Origin: Augochlora pura
Taxonomy: Eukaryota > Arthropoda > Insecta > Hymenoptera > Halictidae
Assembly: GCF_028453695.1 (NCBI RefSeq)
Contig: NC_135781.1
Span: 2,966,078-3,030,077, forward strand
DNA: 64,000 nt
Direction of reading: 5' to 3'
A program made the translations under genes and the position numbers. The notes under the pieces are model-generated. The model saw only the letters and a list, made by a program, of their open reading frames with translations, had not been told where the DNA came from and ran no database searches. Positions 61,871 to 64,000 of this stretch are shown here, piece after piece (position 1 is the first letter of the stretch; each line of letters starts with the position of its first letter).

Positions 61871-62118
61871 GCACACAAGTTTCCCCGATACTTGCATTAA
61901 CGTTTCTCGGATCGGCGCTAATGGCTCTCCGCGGCCCTTGGGCGACGCTTGCGGATCCTATACAGAGCCTAAAACACTGAGAATTTCCGTGCTAATGGAT
62001 CGACCTGTTGACACGGCGAGTTCGTTTGTTCATCGGGAATTCTGAAAGGACATCTTCCCCCGCCGCGTTCTTCTCCTCGCCGGGATCCTTCACGGCTAGA
62101 GGCGCCGTGCGCCACGAG

Positions 62119-62161
62119 CAAAGAGAGAGAGAGAGGGATAGAGAGAGAGAGAGAGAGAGAG
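62119..62161 (+). repeat. (GA)n microsatellite
   Basis: GA run of 43 bp with one GGATA interruption. Confidence 0.9.
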
Positions 62162-62255
62162 GACTATTTGCAAACGGACTAATCACGAGTTCCTTGGATC
62201 CAACGGTTGCCTATCCCCGCATGGAAATGCCAGCCGAACAATGGAAATACCTGGG

Positions 62256-62286
62256 AGTGGTTTGTCTTCCCCCAAGACAAACCACT
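62256..62286. other. perfect 13-bp stem hairpin, C5 loop
   Basis: AGTGGTTTGTCTT and AAGACAAACCACT are exact reverse complements separated by CCCCC. On one strand it would form a stable stem-loop. No T-run follows, and its role is unknown. Confidence 0.8.
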
Positions 62287-62601
62287 ACTGTCGCTTATCT
62301 GCGCAAATTATCTACCTTTAAAATGTTTGTTCCCCTGAAAATTCGGTGCCGGAGTGCGTGCGGAGCGTGGAAGCGGGTCCCCCGACCGGGCGCCATGTGC
62401 CCCGAGCTGGAACAATCTCCGATCGCGGATCTAAGGAATCTACTAGTGTAATACGATAGCGAGGCCTTAAAACAAAGACGTAGAAACCTAGGATACGGCA
62501 ACATAACACCTGGACCCGGGCTACCTGCTGCTGGGGTTTTCGGTCCACCGTTTTCGTAGTCGCTGCTTTTTTACACGCGCGCGACGCTTCCCAGAATCCT
62601 T

Positions 62602-62656
62602 CCTCTCTCACTCTCTCTCTCTCTCTCTATCTCATTCTCTCTCTCGAGAGAGAGAT
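62602..62656. repeat. (CT)n tract ending in a CT/GA palindrome
   Basis: CT-rich run that closes with CTCTCTCTCGAGAGAGAGA. Confidence 0.85.
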
Positions 62657-63755
62657 TTTTAAATTCCCAAACGCCTGTAGTCGGTATTAATTCGTCGGAC
62701 GATAACGAACAGAGGGGACGGGGCGCGATCGAACGTCGCTTCGCGGATGCGTTTCTCCGTCCGGTGACGTCAGCCCGGCGAATAACTCTTCCGTGAGAGA
62801 TCCGTGAAAAGGTTGTGTCCCGGGGAGGACGGGACCGGGCAGCGCGGTCGAATCGCTCGTTTCGAGAAAAGGTTTAACGCAATTCAATGGGGTATAACAA
62901 ATTCCACGATTCGAAGTCAGAAAAAGGGATCGGGCCATCGGGACGGGAGGCCCGGCTCTCTTCTGGCACTGTTCCGGCTGCTACGCGGGCACTCTTCTGG
63001 CCGGCTCGGCCGCCTGCCCGTGCTCGGCTGACTACCTGGGACCCCGAGCTCTCGAACGTGTCCAACCGTTTCCCTTCCGAAGATCCTCCTTCATACATAT
63101 CTACACATATATTTTTTTTAATTTCGGAGTTTCACCCGACAGAAGAGGATTAATGGGTGCTCCGAGGCAACGAAACCGTGACGCAGGAGGAGAGAAGGAG
63201 AGAGATCGACCGGCCTCGCTCTCGCTCTCTCTCTCTCTCTCTCTGGGTATCCTGAAACACCCCATTCCGTCCACCCCAGGTTGCCAGGTTCCTCGAAGCA
63301 GGAATGCCATAATCTAGATAACCGAGCATAATAGAATACCTGGACCTGGACTGGTTGCTTTCTACCTCGTTGCACCTTCACCTTTTTTTCTCCCTTGCCT
63401 GTGCCAGCTCGTATCTCCTCGCTCCTCTTCGCCACGGCTCCCTCTCTTCCTCGTCCTTCTCTCTCCCCTCCCCTCCCCTCCCTCCCCTACCCTCTCCGTC
63501 TCCTCGCTGTTCGGTTCGCTCCGCTCCTCCGAACCGGGGGCTCTCGCCGCTCCGTTCTCCCGTGTCCTGCTCCACCCAGCTGGCCTGTTGATCCAGCTTT
63601 TCCAACGCGATCGTCATCGACGATCCCTGTGTTTCTCGGTGTCCCAATGACAGGGCCGAGCAACAGCAGAGGCAGCGGCGGCAGCAGGCATTCCTCGTGC
63701 TCGACAAGAGACTAGGAATGCCGATACCTACTAGCTGGACGGCGAACCACCCTGC

Positions 63756-63761
<6 letters not shown>

Positions 63762-63811
<50 letters not shown>
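63762..63811 (+). repeat. (CT)n microsatellite, 50 bp
   Basis: 25 uninterrupted CT units, the longest pure dinucleotide tract in the window. Shorter CT and CCCCT tracts precede it at 63,217-63,244 and 63,463-63,497. Confidence 0.95.
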
Positions 63812-63812
<1 letters not shown>

Positions 63813-64000
63813 CCTCCCGCTAGGACGACACGTGTTTTCCAGCGGACCGCCGTCCACCGAGAAACAAGGGAAACTGTTGTCGGCGGAGCCGGCGGACACG
63901 ATCGTATCGGGTTTCTTCGGCGGATCAGAAGCTCCCTGCGGCCCCTCTCGGCGCGCACACGTGTATCCTAGAAATTTCGTGAATGTCCTGATGAGACCCC

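Larger units (their letters stand above)
45610..64000 (+). other. presumed first intron of Ephrin (5' part, at least 18.4 kb)
   Basis: From the donor to the window edge I find no frame resembling the next ephrin exon, which should carry most of the receptor-binding domain with its conserved cysteines. The sequence alternates CpG-rich unique DNA (45.6-50.7, 51-53.4, 54.1-55.4, 56.2-57.3, 57.6-61.0 and 61.6-64 kb) with short AT-rich stretches, and carries many (GA/TC)n tracts. Intron status is inferred from exon 1 alone; a nested gene cannot be excluded, though none was recognised. Confidence 0.55.

Overview
This is animal nuclear DNA, almost all of it non-coding. It has no operons, no dense coding, and only one convincing coding exon, which ends in a splice donor. 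CpG-rich blocks alternate with AT-rich blocks, (GA/TC)n microsatellites are abundant, and there are several TTAA-flanked and TA-flanked miniature inverted-repeat elements. This texture suits an aculeate hymenopteran with a fairly GC-rich, CpG-retaining genome, such as a halictid-type bee or a ponerine-type ant. The species is not determined, and this assignment is an inference.

The one gene recognised is on the + strand. A 119-nt coding segment at 45,491-45,609 starts with an ATG in good context. It encodes a signal peptide followed by the opening strand of an ephrin receptor-binding domain (CAKTISMYWNTTNS), then runs straight into GTAAGT. I call it the first coding exon of the insect Ephrin gene, the membrane-anchored ligand of the Eph receptor tyrosine kinase. 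About 2 kb upstream (43.3-45.5 kb) is a dense CpG-rich stretch that should hold the promoter and 5' leader, and that leader contains several upstream ATGs. No second ephrin exon is seen in the remaining 18.4 kb, so the right third of the window is read as the start of a long first intron. The left 43 kb is upstream intergenic or 5' regulatory DNA.

Layout. 1-43 kb: CpG-rich unique blocks separated by AT-rich blocks that carry the repeats. These include a 261-bp long-TIR foldback element (1.1 kb); several 21-23-bp minisatellites (3.1, 4.6, 7.2, 7.6, 12.1, 23.1-23.9 and 28.4 kb); a 107-134-bp array with a CAGGGTGAAAACATCCCTT core (11.7 kb); 35-bp and 82-bp tandem arrays (16.1-16.8 kb); a TA-flanked mariner-type MITE (19.4 kb); a 135-bp triplicate (21.8 kb); a duplicated 180-bp unit (25.6 kb); TTAA-flanked piggyBac-type MITEs (15.05, 29.24 and 35.89 kb); and degenerate 60-85-bp arrays (32.3 and 42.5 kb). 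43.3-45.6 kb: Ephrin promoter, leader and first coding exon. 45.6-64 kb: presumed intron, CpG-rich with many dinucleotide repeats, G-rich tracts and a few strong hairpins.

No tRNA, rRNA, CRISPR array, autonomous transposon ORF, viral gene or toxin gene was found. Long open frames in the GC-rich parts are open in several frames at once, are Arg/Ser-rich or microsatellite-encoded, and are not reported as genes. I do not see a new biological system here. The most unusual structures are the head-to-head inverted 21-23-bp minisatellite at 23.1-23.9 kb and the recurrence of that repeat period in unrelated arrays.
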